Notes: a model not told the origin generated them from the letters alone. A stretch of DNA of 64,000 bases from Hymenobacter properus (GCF_015694735.1 NZ_JADQDP010000001.1:248001-312000), one strand, 5' to 3'. Numbered from the stretch's first letter, positions 24,440-33,554 are shown. Translations and numbers: made by a program.

Positions 24440-26620
24440 TTACTCGACGGTGAGCTTGGAGGTGAAGGTCTGGCCGTCGAGGCTGACGCGCACCAGGTAC
24501 ACGCCGGCTTGCAGGGGGCGCCCGGCGGGGCTCAGGGGCAGCACCTGCGGGCCGGCGCCGTAGGCCTTGGCCGGCAGCGTGAGCACGGGGCGGCCGAGCA
24601 CGTCGGTGAGCGAGACCTGCACCGAGGCGGCTTTGTCGAGGGCCAGGTGCACGGCCGTCTCCTTGGTCAGCGGGTTGGGGTACACGGCGATGCCGCGGGC
24701 AGCGCCGGCGTCGGCCTTGGTGGCCAGGCCACCAGTCACGCGCAGATAATCAAGGAAGAAGGTGTTGCCCTGAGTTGTGCCATTCACCAGTTGCAGGCGC
24801 GCCTTAAAGAGGCCGCTGCCCTGGAACTGGGCCGGAATGGGCACGCTCAGCGTTTGCCATTCGGTGCTCGAAGCGGGCACATAACCGTCAATCGGCGTCA
24901 GGCCTTGCGTGCTGAGGGCCGTAGCGTTGAGGACAATGGGCGTCGACCAGGTCGTGCCGCAGTCTGTGCTAAAGGATACGCGCAGCTGCACGTTGTCAGA
25001 GCTGGAGCGCAGAGCGTAGGCACGGGCGAAGCTAATGGCGGCGTTCGGGGTGCTGCTCAGGTTGATGTTCGGGGTTACGAGGGTGGTGATGGCGCTGGCG
25101 GGATAGGTGCGATTGGTCACCGTCAGGTAAGCCGAGCCGTCGGCGGCGGGCACGGCGGCCTGGCGGCGCCAGACAAACGTGCCGGCTACGCCCGCGCCCG
25201 TAGTGCCGCTAGTTTCGTAGTTGCGCAGGGTGGGGGCGGCATAAATGTTGGGGAAGTTGACGTCCTCAAACGACTGGGTCAACGGGGCCGTCTCCCCGCC
25301 GGTGGGGCCTTCGACGCGGATGATGTTGGTCTGGGTGCTGGTGCTGCTGCCGACGGAGTTGCTCACGGTTTCCGTCACGGAGTAGAAGCCGGCGGCGGGG
25401 TAGCTCACGCTCACCTGCTGGCCCGTGGCCGTGGCCGGCGTGCCGCCGGGGAACGACCACGAGTACGTCAGCGTGCCGCCCGCGGGCGAGAAGTTGGCCG
25501 AGTAGTCACGCAAGGTCACCGGCGTGTTGATGCACACGTTGCCGCTGGTGCCAGGGGCCACGGCAAACGAGGCAATCGGGGCACAGTTAGGGGCCACGTA
25601 GCCATCGTTGGTGCCCGTAGCCACCAGGTTGGCCTGTGAAATCAGGTTGGGACGGTTGGCGGCCAGCACCGCGCGCATGAGGGCGCGCTGGCCCTGGGTG
25701 AACATCACGGCGCAGGAAGCATAGTCCATGAAGTTCTGCACGTTAGCGATGGGGCCGCAGGGTGCGTAGTTCAGGTTGCAGTTGAAAGTGCCGTCGGTAG
25801 GCGGCGTATCGGCCACGTTATCGGTGCCGGAGCAGTCGCCGGTGCCGGGGTTGTTGGTCTGGCCCCAGGGGTGCGACAAACCAAAGTAGTGACCGATTTC
25901 GTGCGTGGCGCCGCGCAGCAGGGCGTTGTTGGGGCTGCTGGTGCCCTGGTTGCCAAAATAGTCCTGGCGAATCACATAGCCGTCACGCGGGTTGTTGGGG
26001 TTGTTCGGGGGCGACACATAGCCCACCACGTAGCCACCGGCAGAAGCCACACCGATGGTGTTTACCACCCAAATGTTGAGGTATTTGCTCTGGTCCCACA
26101 CGCCCACGGCCTGCACGGCGCCGTTCTGCGCGTCGTTGTACAGGCTCGGCATGTAGTGGCGGGTGATGCCGGTGGTGCAGTTGCCGTTGGGGTCCTTCTT
26201 GGCCAGGCGGAACTGAAAGCCCACCGAAGCCGCGATGGGCCGAAACAGCGGAATAATCTGCGACGTGTCGGCGTTCAGCTTCTGGTAATCTTCGTTCAAC
26301 AAGGCAATGGCGCTGTTAATCTGCCGGTCGCTGATGTTGTCGGCACCGCCGGTGTGAATGATGTGCACCACCACCGGGATGGTCACGTCGGTCACGTAGT
26401 TGGTGCGCTGCTGGGCCTGCGATTGGGCCACGGCTGCCATGCGCTTCATGAAGTCCTGCTGGGCCTCACGGGAGCCGGGGTGAGCCGCAAAGTAGCGCTC
26501 CTGCTCGTCCACGGTGCCGCACCAGTTGGGGTTTTTGCCGGCCGTGGTTTGGGCCTGGGCGCCCAGGCCGATGAAGGCAAGGGCCGCAGCCATTACCGAG
26601 GGTAAAAATCTTTTCAGCAT
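24440..26620 (-). CDS. Secreted M43 (pappalysin-like) zinc metalloprotease with PKD-like and T9SS domains
   Basis: The 726-residue second paralogue has a signal peptide (LPSVMAAALAFIGLGAQA), the catalytic motif HEIGHYFGLSH starting at residue 240, SCAVMFTQGQR after the Met-turn region, the same PKD-like domain and the same T9SS tail. It differs from the first copy mainly in the catalytic domain, where there is an insertion near INTIGVASAGGYVVGYVSPP-type sequence (the stretch VNTIGVASAGGYVVGYVSPP in the product) and SPNNALLRGATHEIGHYF, suggesting a diverged substrate range with a conserved export tail. 168 bases separate it from the first copy. Confidence 0.92.
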   Translation of the reverse strand: MLKRFLPSVMAAALAFIGLGAQAQTTAGKNPNWCGTVDEQERYFAAHPGSREAQQDFMKRMAAVAQSQAQQRTNYVTDVTIPVVVHIIHTGGADNISDRQINSAIALLNEDYQKLNADTSQIIPLFRPIAASVGFQFRLAKKDPNGNCTTGITRHYMPSLYNDAQNGAVQAVGVWDQSKYLNIWVVNTIGVASAGGYVVGYVSPPNNPNNPRDGYVIRQDYFGNQGTSSPNNALLRGATHEIGHYFGLSHPWGQTNNPGTGDCSGTDNVADTPPTDGTFNCNLNYAPCGPIANVQNFMDYASCAVMFTQGQRALMRAVLAANRPNLISQANLVATGTNDGYVAPNCAPIASFAVAPGTSGNVCINTPVTLRDYSANFSPAGGTLTYSWSFPGGTPATATGQQVSVSYPAAGFYSVTETVSNSVGSSTSTQTNIIRVEGPTGGETAPLTQSFEDVNFPNIYAAPTLRNYETSGTTGAGVAGTFVWRRQAAVPAADGSAYLTVTNRTYPASAITTLVTPNINLSSTPNAAISFARAYALRSSSDNVQLRVSFSTDCGTTWSTPIVLNATALSTQGLTPIDGYVPASSTEWQTLSVPIPAQFQGSGLFKARLQLVNGTTQGNTFFLDYLRVTGGLATKADAGAARGIAVYPNPLTKETAVHLALDKAASVQVSLTDVLGRPVLTLPAKAYGAGPQVLPLSPAGRPLQAGVYLVRVSLDGQTFTSKLTVE

Positions 26621-26734
26621 AATGGTGTAAAAAAAGAAGGGAGATATCTAAGGTCGGCGAAGCAGCGGGAGGGTGGCAGCTTGCCCAAAAAAGTTGTGAC
26701 TCCAGCCCGTTCGACGGGCCGGAAAAGCCTGAAC

Positions 26735-28948
26735 TTAAGGGATTACCACTTTGGAGGCCCAACGCGCGTTTTCCGTGGTCAGTTCAATCAGGTACACACC
26801 TGCGGCTGGCCGCGCCGCGCCCACGGGCAGCAAAGGCAGCGTTTGCTGGCCTGCCCGGCCCAGCACCTGCACCGGGGACAGCACCGTGCGGCCCAGCAAG
26901 TCGGTGAGGCGCAGCTGCACCGGACCGGGCGCAGCCAGGGTGAATTCTACCGCCGTTTCGGCCGTGAGCGGGTTGGGGAATACCCGCAGCGCGCCCGCGC
27001 CGGCCGCGGTGCGGCTGGCCAGCGCACTGGCCGGCTGAATGGCCAGGCGGTCGATGTAGATGGTGTTGCCGCCGTTGCTCAGCATCTGAATGCGGAACTG
27101 GAAATGACTCGAAATGAAGGAGGCGGGAATGGGCACCACCAGCGGCTTCCACTGCGCGGCCGAGGTGGGAATGAAACCAATCACCCGCGCCGTGTCCAGG
27201 GTGTTGAGCGTAGCGGGGAAGATGTTGCCCTGGTTAATCCAGGTCTGGCCGCAGTCGTCGCTGAACTGCACGTTCAGGTACTCGTTGATGGGGGTGGGCC
27301 GCAACGCATACGCGCGGTCGAAGGTGAGCACCGGCGGGTTGGCGGCCGAATAAGTGCTCAGGTTGACGTTGGGGGACTGTATGCGCGTCTGGGTGCCGGC
27401 CGGCAGCAGCGAGCTGCGCACGGCCAGGCAAGCGGTGCCGTCGCTCACCTGCAGGCCGCCGGGAGTGCTGGTCTGGCGCACCCAGCGCGCCGCGCCCGAG
27501 GTGGAGTTGGTGGTGTTGGTCCAGTTGCGTAAGTCCGAAGCTGCGAAATTGAGCGGGAAGTTGGGGTTCTCAAACGACTCGGCCAGCGGGGCCGACAGGC
27601 CCACGTTGCCACCCAGCACCTGAATGAGGCCCGTGCGGGTGCGGGTACCGCTCTGGCCGGCGGCCGTCACGGTCAGGGTCACGTTGTAGGTGCCGCCGGT
27701 GGGGTAGGTCACGTCGGGGTTGCGCAACGACGAGGTGCTGGGCACACCGCCCGGAAACTGCCAAGCGTAAGTCACGCCCGATGCTGCGAGGTTGGCATTG
27801 TAGGAATAATCGGCAAACGACACCGTCGAGCCTTCGCAAACCACCGTAGCCGTGGGCTCAAAGGCTACCACCGGGGCGCAGGGGCCAGCATTGTAGCCGT
27901 CGTTGGTGCCAGTGGCCAGGAGGTTGGCAGCGCTGGTGAGTACCTGCCGGCAGCCCAGCTGCAGCGAGGCCCGCATCACGGCACGCTGCCCCAGCGTGAA
28001 CATGCGGGTGCAGGTGGCGTAGTCCATATAGTTCTGCACGTTGGCCAGCACGGGCAGGTTGGTCACGGGGTCGGTGCAGGGCGAGAAGTTAAGGTTGCAG
28101 CCGTTTTGCGAGCCAATGGTATTCGGTGTGTCGGCAATGCCGTCGTCGATGCCGCAGTTGCTGGGTAGGCCCGGGGTGTTGCTGCCGCCCCAGGTGTGCG
28201 GCAGGCCGAAGTAGTGGCCGATTTCATGGGTGAGCGAGCGGATGCACAGGTTGGCCCCGCACGAGGTACCGATGCTGCCCAGCTGGGCGTTGCGAATCAC
28301 AATACCGTCGACCGTGCCGCCGGTGCAGGGCAGGTAGGCATAGCCGCCCGCGCCGTTGGCGCTGGTGCAAATCCACACGTTGAGGTACTTGCTCTGGTCC
28401 CACTTAATCAGGTTTTTCACCCGGTCGTCGCCGATGTTGGTATCGGTGGAGTAGGTGTGCGTGATGCCGGTGGTGCAGTTGCCGTTGGGGTCAAGCTTGG
28501 CCAGGCGGAAGCGGAAGCCGATGTTGGCGTAGCGCGGCTGAAAAAAAGGAATGACGTCGGCCGTGTCGCGGTTGGTTTTGCTGAAATCTTCGTTGATGAC
28601 GCGCATGGCATCGTTCACCTGCGCATCCGAAATGTTGTCGGTGCCACCGGTGTGAATGATGTGCATCACCACGGGCACCGTCACGTCGGGCGTGGCCAGC
28701 AGGCGGGCCTGGGCGCTGGCCGGCATCTGGGCCACCTGCTGCAGGAAGGCCCGGTAGGCCTGCTCGGCGCCGGGCTGCCGGGCAAAGGCGGCCTGCTGTG
28801 CACTATCGAAAGCGCAGCGGATGCCCATGCGGTGTTCGGGGTAGGCGCGGCGCAGGCCTTGCGGGGTTTGAGCCACGGCGGCCTGGCACAAGGCGGCAGC
28901 CCCAATGCCCAGCAGCCAGTGCCGGGCCATGCGTAAGTGTTTCAGCAT
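26735..28948 (-). CDS. Secreted M43 (pappalysin-like) zinc metalloprotease with PKD-like and T9SS domains
   Basis: This third, more diverged paralogue has 737 residues. It has a signal peptide (HWLLGIGAAALCQAAVAQ), a propeptide-like helical stretch, the catalytic motif HEIGHYFGLPH starting at residue 241, MDYATCTRMFTLGQR, a PKD-like domain (TYAWQFPGGVPSTSSLRNPD) and a T9SS tail (VFPNPLTAETAVEFTLAAPG ... VYLIELTTENARWASKVVIP). ATG 28948 was taken as start because the signal peptide follows it; the open frame upstream to 29149 overlaps the pcm gene. A TATCTTGC sequence near 29038-29045 (minus) resembles the -7 box. 114 bases separate it from the second copy. Confidence 0.92.
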   Translation of the reverse strand: MLKHLRMARHWLLGIGAAALCQAAVAQTPQGLRRAYPEHRMGIRCAFDSAQQAAFARQPGAEQAYRAFLQQVAQMPASAQARLLATPDVTVPVVMHIIHTGGTDNISDAQVNDAMRVINEDFSKTNRDTADVIPFFQPRYANIGFRFRLAKLDPNGNCTTGITHTYSTDTNIGDDRVKNLIKWDQSKYLNVWICTSANGAGGYAYLPCTGGTVDGIVIRNAQLGSIGTSCGANLCIRSLTHEIGHYFGLPHTWGGSNTPGLPSNCGIDDGIADTPNTIGSQNGCNLNFSPCTDPVTNLPVLANVQNYMDYATCTRMFTLGQRAVMRASLQLGCRQVLTSAANLLATGTNDGYNAGPCAPVVAFEPTATVVCEGSTVSFADYSYNANLAASGVTYAWQFPGGVPSTSSLRNPDVTYPTGGTYNVTLTVTAAGQSGTRTRTGLIQVLGGNVGLSAPLAESFENPNFPLNFAASDLRNWTNTTNSTSGAARWVRQTSTPGGLQVSDGTACLAVRSSLLPAGTQTRIQSPNVNLSTYSAANPPVLTFDRAYALRPTPINEYLNVQFSDDCGQTWINQGNIFPATLNTLDTARVIGFIPTSAAQWKPLVVPIPASFISSHFQFRIQMLSNGGNTIYIDRLAIQPASALASRTAAGAGALRVFPNPLTAETAVEFTLAAPGPVQLRLTDLLGRTVLSPVQVLGRAGQQTLPLLPVGAARPAAGVYLIELTTENARWASKVVIP

Positions 28949-29081
28949 GCGTTCTGAAGAAGGAAAAAAGAGAAGGAGAGAAGCAGCGCGGCGGTGCCAG
29001 GGGGTGGAGCAGTAATTCGCCGCAGCTGCAATCCGTGAGCAAGATACGTCCCAGAAATGGCTAAATGATGAAGGCTGGCTT

Positions 29082-29906
29082 TTAGGAGCGCCAACCGCTG
29101 GCGCCCAGCAGCGGTACGAAGCGGAACTCCTCGAACTCTTCGCGCACAAACGCCTCGGGGCCTTCGCGCGTGACGCGCACCATGCGCTGCGTTTGGTTGT
29201 TGCCCACCGGAATCACCAGCCGGCCGCCCACGCGCAGCTGCCGCAGCAGGGCCGGCGGCAGCCCCGGCGCCCCGGCCGTCACCAGTATGCCATCGAACGG
29301 AGCCTGAGCAGGTAGGCCCACCGAGCCGTCGCCGCAGTGCAGGCGTGCCCCGCCGGCCCCCAGCGCTGCCAGCCGCTGCCGGGTGCGCGCATACAGCACC
29401 TCATTGAACTCGATGCTGTCGACGTGGGGCGTGAGCTGCAGCAGCACCGCGCACTGGTAGCCCGAGCCGGTGCCCACTTCCAGCACCCGGTCGGTGGGCT
29501 GCACGTTCAGCAATTGGGTTTGAAACGCTACCGTGTAGGGCTGCGAAATAGTTTGGCCCTCGCCGATGGGAAAGGCCTTGTCCTGGTAGGCGTGGTCCTG
29601 AAAAGCGGGCTCGAAAAACAAGTGGCGCGGCACGGCCTGCAGCGCCCCGAGCACCCGCTCGTCGTGAATGCCGCGCTGGCGCAGCTCGCGGGCCAATGCG
29701 CGCCGCTGGCCCTGGTGCCGGTAAGAATCCTGAAGCGGTGAAATGGCGAAATCGTAAAAATGAAAGCCGAAAATAAGCCGTGCGGGCCGGCGCGCCGTGA
29801 TGAGCTTGTCGGAAAATGTCCGCGACTTGTCGGGAAATGTCGGCAAGTGCGTGCGCGTCCTACCTTTGTCCGGCGCAGTTTTTGTCCACTGGCCGCGAAA
29901 ATACAC
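29082..29906 (-). CDS. pcm: Protein-L-isoaspartate O-methyltransferase (start uncertain)
   Basis: This enzyme methylates isoaspartyl residues of damaged proteins using S-adenosylmethionine. The conserved domain begins at DSYRHQGQRRALARELRQRG (near 29745), with HLFFEPAFQDHAYQD, PIGEGQTISQPYTVAFQTQL and the SAM-binding loop VLEVGTGSGYQCAVLLQL. It ends GGRLVIPVGNNQTQRM and a short tail. No ATG, GTG or TTG stands at the expected N-terminus. The nearest in-frame candidates are TTG at 29846 and ATG at 29906, both within the divergent promoter region of the sugar transferase, and they add an atypical Lys/Arg/Thr-rich extension. The coordinate given uses the ATG. An ATT start near the conserved domain is possible. 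Confidence 0.85.
   Translation of the reverse strand: MYFRGQWTKTAPDKGRTRTHLPTFPDKSRTFSDKLITARRPARLIFGFHFYDFAISPLQDSYRHQGQRRALARELRQRGIHDERVLGALQAVPRHLFFEPAFQDHAYQDKAFPIGEGQTISQPYTVAFQTQLLNVQPTDRVLEVGTGSGYQCAVLLQLTPHVDSIEFNEVLYARTRQRLAALGAGGARLHCGDGSVGLPAQAPFDGILVTAGAPGLPPALLRQLRVGGRLVIPVGNNQTQRMVRVTREGPEAFVREEFEEFRFVPLLGASGWRS
29805..29846. repeat. Two tandem 21-bp units between pcm and the sugar transferase
   Basis: The units at 29805-29825 and 29826-29846 share 18 of 21 bases (core CTTGTCGG.AAATGTC). The second unit is bordered by TTGTCG and CGGCAA, a partial dyad. They lie directly upstream of a TACCTTTG promoter element, a position suited to an operator. Confidence 0.55.
29861..29868 (+). 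promoter_or_regulatory. -7 promoter element (TACCTTTG) for the sugar transferase gene
   Basis: This is an exact TAnnTTTG match. It implies transcription from about 29875, which places the ATG at 29816 upstream of the transcript and supports a later start for the coding region. Confidence 0.55.
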
Positions 29907-29920
29907 CTTCTGTCACCGTT

Positions 29921-31342
29921 TTGCAGCTCGTTCGCCGCTTTCAGTACGTCAAGCTCGTAGCCGCCGACTTCGGGGCGGCGCTGCTGGCGTGGATGTGTTT
30001 CTACCTCGTACGCAAGTATTTGCTCAACGAGCTGACCGGCTACCGCTTCACCGAAGGCGCACTGTTTGACCTCACCGGCTCGGCCATCTTCATCGCCGTA
30101 TTCTGGACCGTTCTCTACACGCTGGTGGGCGAGTACCGCGACATTTACCGCAAGTCGCGCTTGGGCGAAATCATTCGGCTGGCGCGGGTGTCGCTGCTCG
30201 GGGCTGTGGTTATTTTCTTCACCCTGCTTCTCGACGACCAAGGAGTGGTGAATTACAAGGCCTACTACAAAACGTTTTCGGCCTACTACCTGCTGCATTT
30301 TTTCATCACTGGCTTTTTACGCACCCTGGCCGTGAGCAGCGTACAGCGCCAGATTCGGCGGGGCAATATTTCGTTTCCCACGCTATTGGTAGGCTCCAAT
30401 GCGTTGGCGCTAAGCACCTACCACGAGCTGGCTCGTACCAGCAAGCACCTGGGGCTGCGCTTAGTAGGTTTCGCACCAGTGGGGGACACCGTCGACCCCG
30501 AACTGGCCGCCGAATTGCCCGCCCGCGGCTCCTACCAGCGCCTGCCAGCCCTGGTACGCGCCCTCAAAATTGAGCAGATTGTCATTGCTATTGAACCCAG
30601 TGAGCACCGGCTTATTCAGGACATCCTAACCTTGCTCGAAGGCACGCCCGCACGCGTCAGCATCCTGCCCGACTTGTACCAGATGCTGCTGGGGTCGGTG
30701 AAAGTCAATCACTTATTCGGTACCCCGCTCATCGAAATCAAGCAGGACCTGCTGCCCGTGTGGCAGGTCATCCTCAAGAGGGTTATCGACGTGGTGGGCT
30801 CGGCGCTCTTCCTGCTGCTGGCCTGCTGGGTGTATGCGTTCACGGCCGTCATGGTAAAGCTTTCCTCGCCCGGCCCGGTGTTTTACCGGCAGGAGCGCAT
30901 TGGGCGCAACGGCCAGCCGTTCCGCATCATCAAGTTTCGGTCCATGTACATCGACGCGGAGAAGATGGGCCCCGCCCTGAGCTCCGACCACGACCCGCGC
31001 ATCACCAAGTGGGGCCGCTTCATGCGCAAGGTCCGGCTGGATGAGCTGCCGCAGTTCTGGAACGTGCTCAAGGGCGACATGAGCATAGTGGGCCCGCGCC
31101 CGGAGCGGCAGTTCTTCATCGACCAGATTGTGAAAATCGCACCTCACTACCGCCACCTGCATCGCGTGCGCCCCGGCCTCACCTCGCTGGGCCAAGTGAA
31201 GTATGGCTACGCCGAAACCGTGGCTCAGATGGTGGAACGCCTCAAGTTTGACATTCTCTACATCGAGAACATGAGCTTGGCCATGGACTTCCGCGTGTTG
31301 CTCTACACGTTAAAAATTATTGTAGAAGGGCGGGGGAAGTAA
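29921..31342 (+). CDS. Exopolysaccharide sugar (undecaprenyl-phosphate glycosyl-1-phosphate) transferase
   Basis: This membrane enzyme transfers a sugar-1-phosphate from a nucleotide sugar to undecaprenyl phosphate, the first step of polysaccharide assembly. From TTG 29921 the product is 473 residues: four or five N-terminal membrane helices, a CoA-binding-like Rossmann segment (FPTLLVGSNALALSTYHELA), another helix (VVGSALFLLLACWVYAF) and the PF02397 catalytic domain with KLSSPGPVFYRQERIGRNGQ, FRIIKFRSMYIDAE, RKVRLDELPQFWNVLKGDMS and IVGPRPERQFF. The frame is open from ATG 29816, but that codon lies upstream of the -7 element; TTG 29882 is another candidate. No other glycan genes are next to it. 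Confidence 0.9.
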   Translation: MQLVRRFQYVKLVAADFGAALLAWMCFYLVRKYLLNELTGYRFTEGALFDLTGSAIFIAVFWTVLYTLVGEYRDIYRKSRLGEIIRLARVSLLGAVVIFFTLLLDDQGVVNYKAYYKTFSAYYLLHFFITGFLRTLAVSSVQRQIRRGNISFPTLLVGSNALALSTYHELARTSKHLGLRLVGFAPVGDTVDPELAAELPARGSYQRLPALVRALKIEQIVIAIEPSEHRLIQDILTLLEGTPARVSILPDLYQMLLGSVKVNHLFGTPLIEIKQDLLPVWQVILKRVIDVVGSALFLLLACWVYAFTAVMVKLSSPGPVFYRQERIGRNGQPFRIIKFRSMYIDAEKMGPALSSDHDPRITKWGRFMRKVRLDELPQFWNVLKGDMSIVGPRPERQFFIDQIVKIAPHYRHLHRVRPGLTSLGQVKYGYAETVAQMVERLKFDILYIENMSLAMDFRVLLYTLKIIVEGRGK

Positions 31343-31347
31343 GATTA

Positions 31348-31425
31348 AATGAGCAATTGGCAATGAACAGTGAGCAATAACCCATCTGGCGGTTATTGCT
31401 CACTGTTCATTGCCAATTGCTCATT
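31348..31425. repeat. Perfect 35-bp palindrome made of five heptamer units per arm
   Basis: The arms 31348-31382 and 31391-31425 are perfectly complementary over 35 bases with an 8-base loop. The left arm splits into five 7-base units (AATGAGC, AATTGGC, AATGAAC, AGTGAGC, AATAACC). It lies 5 bases after the sugar transferase stop and may terminate that transcript, though there is no T tract. The right arm contributes a TTG suitable as -33 box of the mnmA promoter. Confidence 0.85.
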
Positions 31426-31436
31426 GTACAAAGCCG

Positions 31437-31444
31437 TACCTTTG
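31437..31444 (+). promoter_or_regulatory. -7 promoter element (TACCTTTG) for mnmA
   Basis: This exact TAnnTTTG match stands 50 bases before the mnmA start. A TTG at 31417-31419, inside the palindrome, gives a 17-base spacer. Confidence 0.6.
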
Positions 31445-31493
31445 CAGGTGCCGGCCGGAACCATTCAAGCTCCGGGTGAATTGCACCACCAAT

Positions 31494-32651
31494 ATGAATA
31501 CCGAAACAAAAGGACGGGTACTCGTCGCCATGAGCGGCGGCATTGACAGCAGCGTGGCCGCCGTGCTGCTGCACGAACAAGGCTACGAAGTGGTCGGGAT
31601 GACCATGAAAACCTGGGACTACGCCAGCGCCGGCGGCTCCAAAAAGGAAACCGGCTGCTGCTCGCTCGACAGCATCAACGACGCCCGCGACATTGCCGTG
31701 ACACTCGGCTTCCCGCACTACATCATCGACATTCGCGACGAATTCGGTGATTTTGTGATTGATAACTTCACCGACGAATACCTGGCCGGGCGCACGCCCA
31801 ACCCCTGCGTGCTGTGCAACACCCACATCAAGTGGGACGCCCTGCTGCGCCGCGCCGACCAGCTTGGCTGCCAATACATTGCCACTGGCCACTACGCCAA
31901 CATCCGCAAAGACGCCGAAACCGGCCGCTACGTGGTGAGCAAAGGCCTCGACGAAAACAAAGACCAGAGCTACGCCCTGTGGGGCGTGAGCCAGGAGAGC
32001 CTGAGCCGCACGCTGTTTCCGCTGGGCGGCATGCGCAAAACCGAGATTTACGACGAAGCACGCCGGCGCGGCTTCACCGAACTGGTGAACAAGCCCGAGA
32101 GCTACGAAATCTGCTTTATTCCCGACAACGACTATCGTGGCTTCCTGCGTCGCCGCGTGCCCGGCCTGGAGGCCCGCGTGGCCGGCGGCAACTTCGTGAC
32201 CAAAAACGGCCGCGTCATCGGCAAGCACGAGGGCTACCCGTTCTACACCATCGGGCAGCGCAAGGGCTTGGGCGTGGCGCTGGGCTACCCGGCGTTCGTG
32301 CTCGAAATCCGGCCCGATACCAACGAGGTGGTGCTGGGCAACTACGACGAGCTGGCCAGCACGGCCACCATCGTGGGCAAGCTCAACATGGGCAAGGAAG
32401 CTAGTCTGGAAGGGCGCGGCCTAGTGCCGGCCGTGGTAAAAGTGCGCTACAACCACGACGGCGCTCCGGCGTTTCTGGAAGAAGTGGACGGCAAAATCCG
32501 CGTGTACTTTGAGGAACCCGTGCACGCCATCACGCCCGGGCAGGCCGCCGTGTTCTACGACGGGCAGGACGTGCTGGGTGGCGGCTGGATTGAGCGCCAC
32601 GTAATCGGCGAAATCCCCGTACCTTTTGCCGCCGCAACGGCCGGGCAATAA
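31494..32651 (+). CDS. mnmA: tRNA-specific 2-thiouridylase MnmA
   Basis: MnmA thiolates U34 of tRNA-Glu, -Gln and -Lys. The 385-residue product has the ATP-binding PP-loop SGGIDSS at residues 14-20, the first catalytic Cys C105 in TPNPCVLCNTHIKWD and the second, C207, in ESYEICFIPD. Also visible are ATGHYANI and the C-terminal barrel with GQRKGLGVALGYPAFVLEI. Normal length. ATG 31494 is preferred because the preceding codons from 31410 cover the promoter and part of the palindrome. Confidence 0.96.
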   Translation: MNTETKGRVLVAMSGGIDSSVAAVLLHEQGYEVVGMTMKTWDYASAGGSKKETGCCSLDSINDARDIAVTLGFPHYIIDIRDEFGDFVIDNFTDEYLAGRTPNPCVLCNTHIKWDALLRRADQLGCQYIATGHYANIRKDAETGRYVVSKGLDENKDQSYALWGVSQESLSRTLFPLGGMRKTEIYDEARRRGFTELVNKPESYEICFIPDNDYRGFLRRRVPGLEARVAGGNFVTKNGRVIGKHEGYPFYTIGQRKGLGVALGYPAFVLEIRPDTNEVVLGNYDELASTATIVGKLNMGKEASLEGRGLVPAVVKVRYNHDGAPAFLEEVDGKIRVYFEEPVHAITPGQAAVFYDGQDVLGGGWIERHVIGEIPVPFAAATAGQ

Positions 32652-32684
32652 GCTACGTTTTCTGTCTTTTTCTACGCTTCATTT

Positions 32685-33509
32685 ATGCAGTCGCCGCTTC
32701 TCCGTTCGCTGAATAACCCGGCCATTAGGCGCCGGGGCCTCGCTTTTATGGCCCTCGCGTTGACAGTGGGCGTGGCCGGCTGCAAAAATGATTCGGAGGC
32801 CATTCCTGACACCGGCACGGGCTATTACCCCATTGCCGTGGGCAACACCTGGACTTACGCCGTGGCCGACAGCACCTGGAGCCAAGCGCTGGCATCGGGC
32901 AATTCGTTGGGCACTCCTAGCGTGCTCACGGTCACCAACTACCAGTTTAAGGAAACCATCACCGAGGTGTTCACCGACGCCAGCGGGCAAACGGCCTACC
33001 GGCTGGTGCGCTCCAAAATGGGCCCCTCCACAACTACTTTCCGCGACGACAGCGTGTTTGTGCTCACGGCCAACGCCAACTTTGTGGCCCTGAACCGCAA
33101 CAACGCCAAAACCGCCGAGCTCATTTTTCCGGTGCGGCAGGGCCGCTCCTGGAACCTGAACGCTTTCAACAACAACTCCAACGACACCATCACGGCCGAA
33201 ACACGGCAATACAGCCGGGTGGGGCAGCCCTTCAACACGGGCGGCGGTACTTCGGGCCTGCCGGCCAAGGCGTACGAGACAACCGTGACGGTGAATAATA
33301 CCGGCACGGCCACCGAAAGCAGTGCCCTCAAGAAAGTAGGCTACCAGCAAGTGTTTGCCAAAGGCGTGGGACCGGTACTACGGCGCCGTTTTTTCTTCGC
33401 CAATTTTTATATTAATAATCCTAGTTCCGGCCGTGTCGATTACTACCCTGGCAACTACTTCTTGGCCACTTCGCGGCGCGAAACCCTGATTGACTACCAT
33501 CTGCGTTAA
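32685..33509 (+). CDS. Lipoprotein of unknown function
   Basis: The 274-residue product has an Arg-rich N-region, a hydrophobic segment (LAFMALALTVGV) and a lipobox with Cys33 (VAGC), so it is probably lipidated and envelope-associated. The mature part starts with TGYYPIAVGNTWTYAV, a motif common in small Bacteroidota lipoproteins of unknown role, followed by beta-rich sequence and Ser/Asn/Thr-rich turns. It lies 33 bases after mnmA and may be cotranscribed. A TACGTTTT sequence just upstream is only a weak promoter candidate. Confidence 0.75.
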   Translation: MQSPLLRSLNNPAIRRRGLAFMALALTVGVAGCKNDSEAIPDTGTGYYPIAVGNTWTYAVADSTWSQALASGNSLGTPSVLTVTNYQFKETITEVFTDASGQTAYRLVRSKMGPSTTTFRDDSVFVLTANANFVALNRNNAKTAELIFPVRQGRSWNLNAFNNNSNDTITAETRQYSRVGQPFNTGGGTSGLPAKAYETTVTVNNTGTATESSALKKVGYQQVFAKGVGPVLRRRFFFANFYINNPSSGRVDYYPGNYFLATSRRETLIDYHLR

Positions 33510-33554
33510 TTTGGCAGGGGTTAGTCCCAGCTTTACTTGATTGTTTGATTTCCC

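Noticed and set aside
24509..25639. Plus-strand frame opposite the second M43 gene that resembles the previous antisense frame
   Set aside because: The resemblance only reflects the paralogy of the two M43 genes.
31348..31425. Palindrome considered as an insertion-sequence remnant
   Set aside because: There is no transposase fragment and no target duplication; the arms consist of short periodic units.
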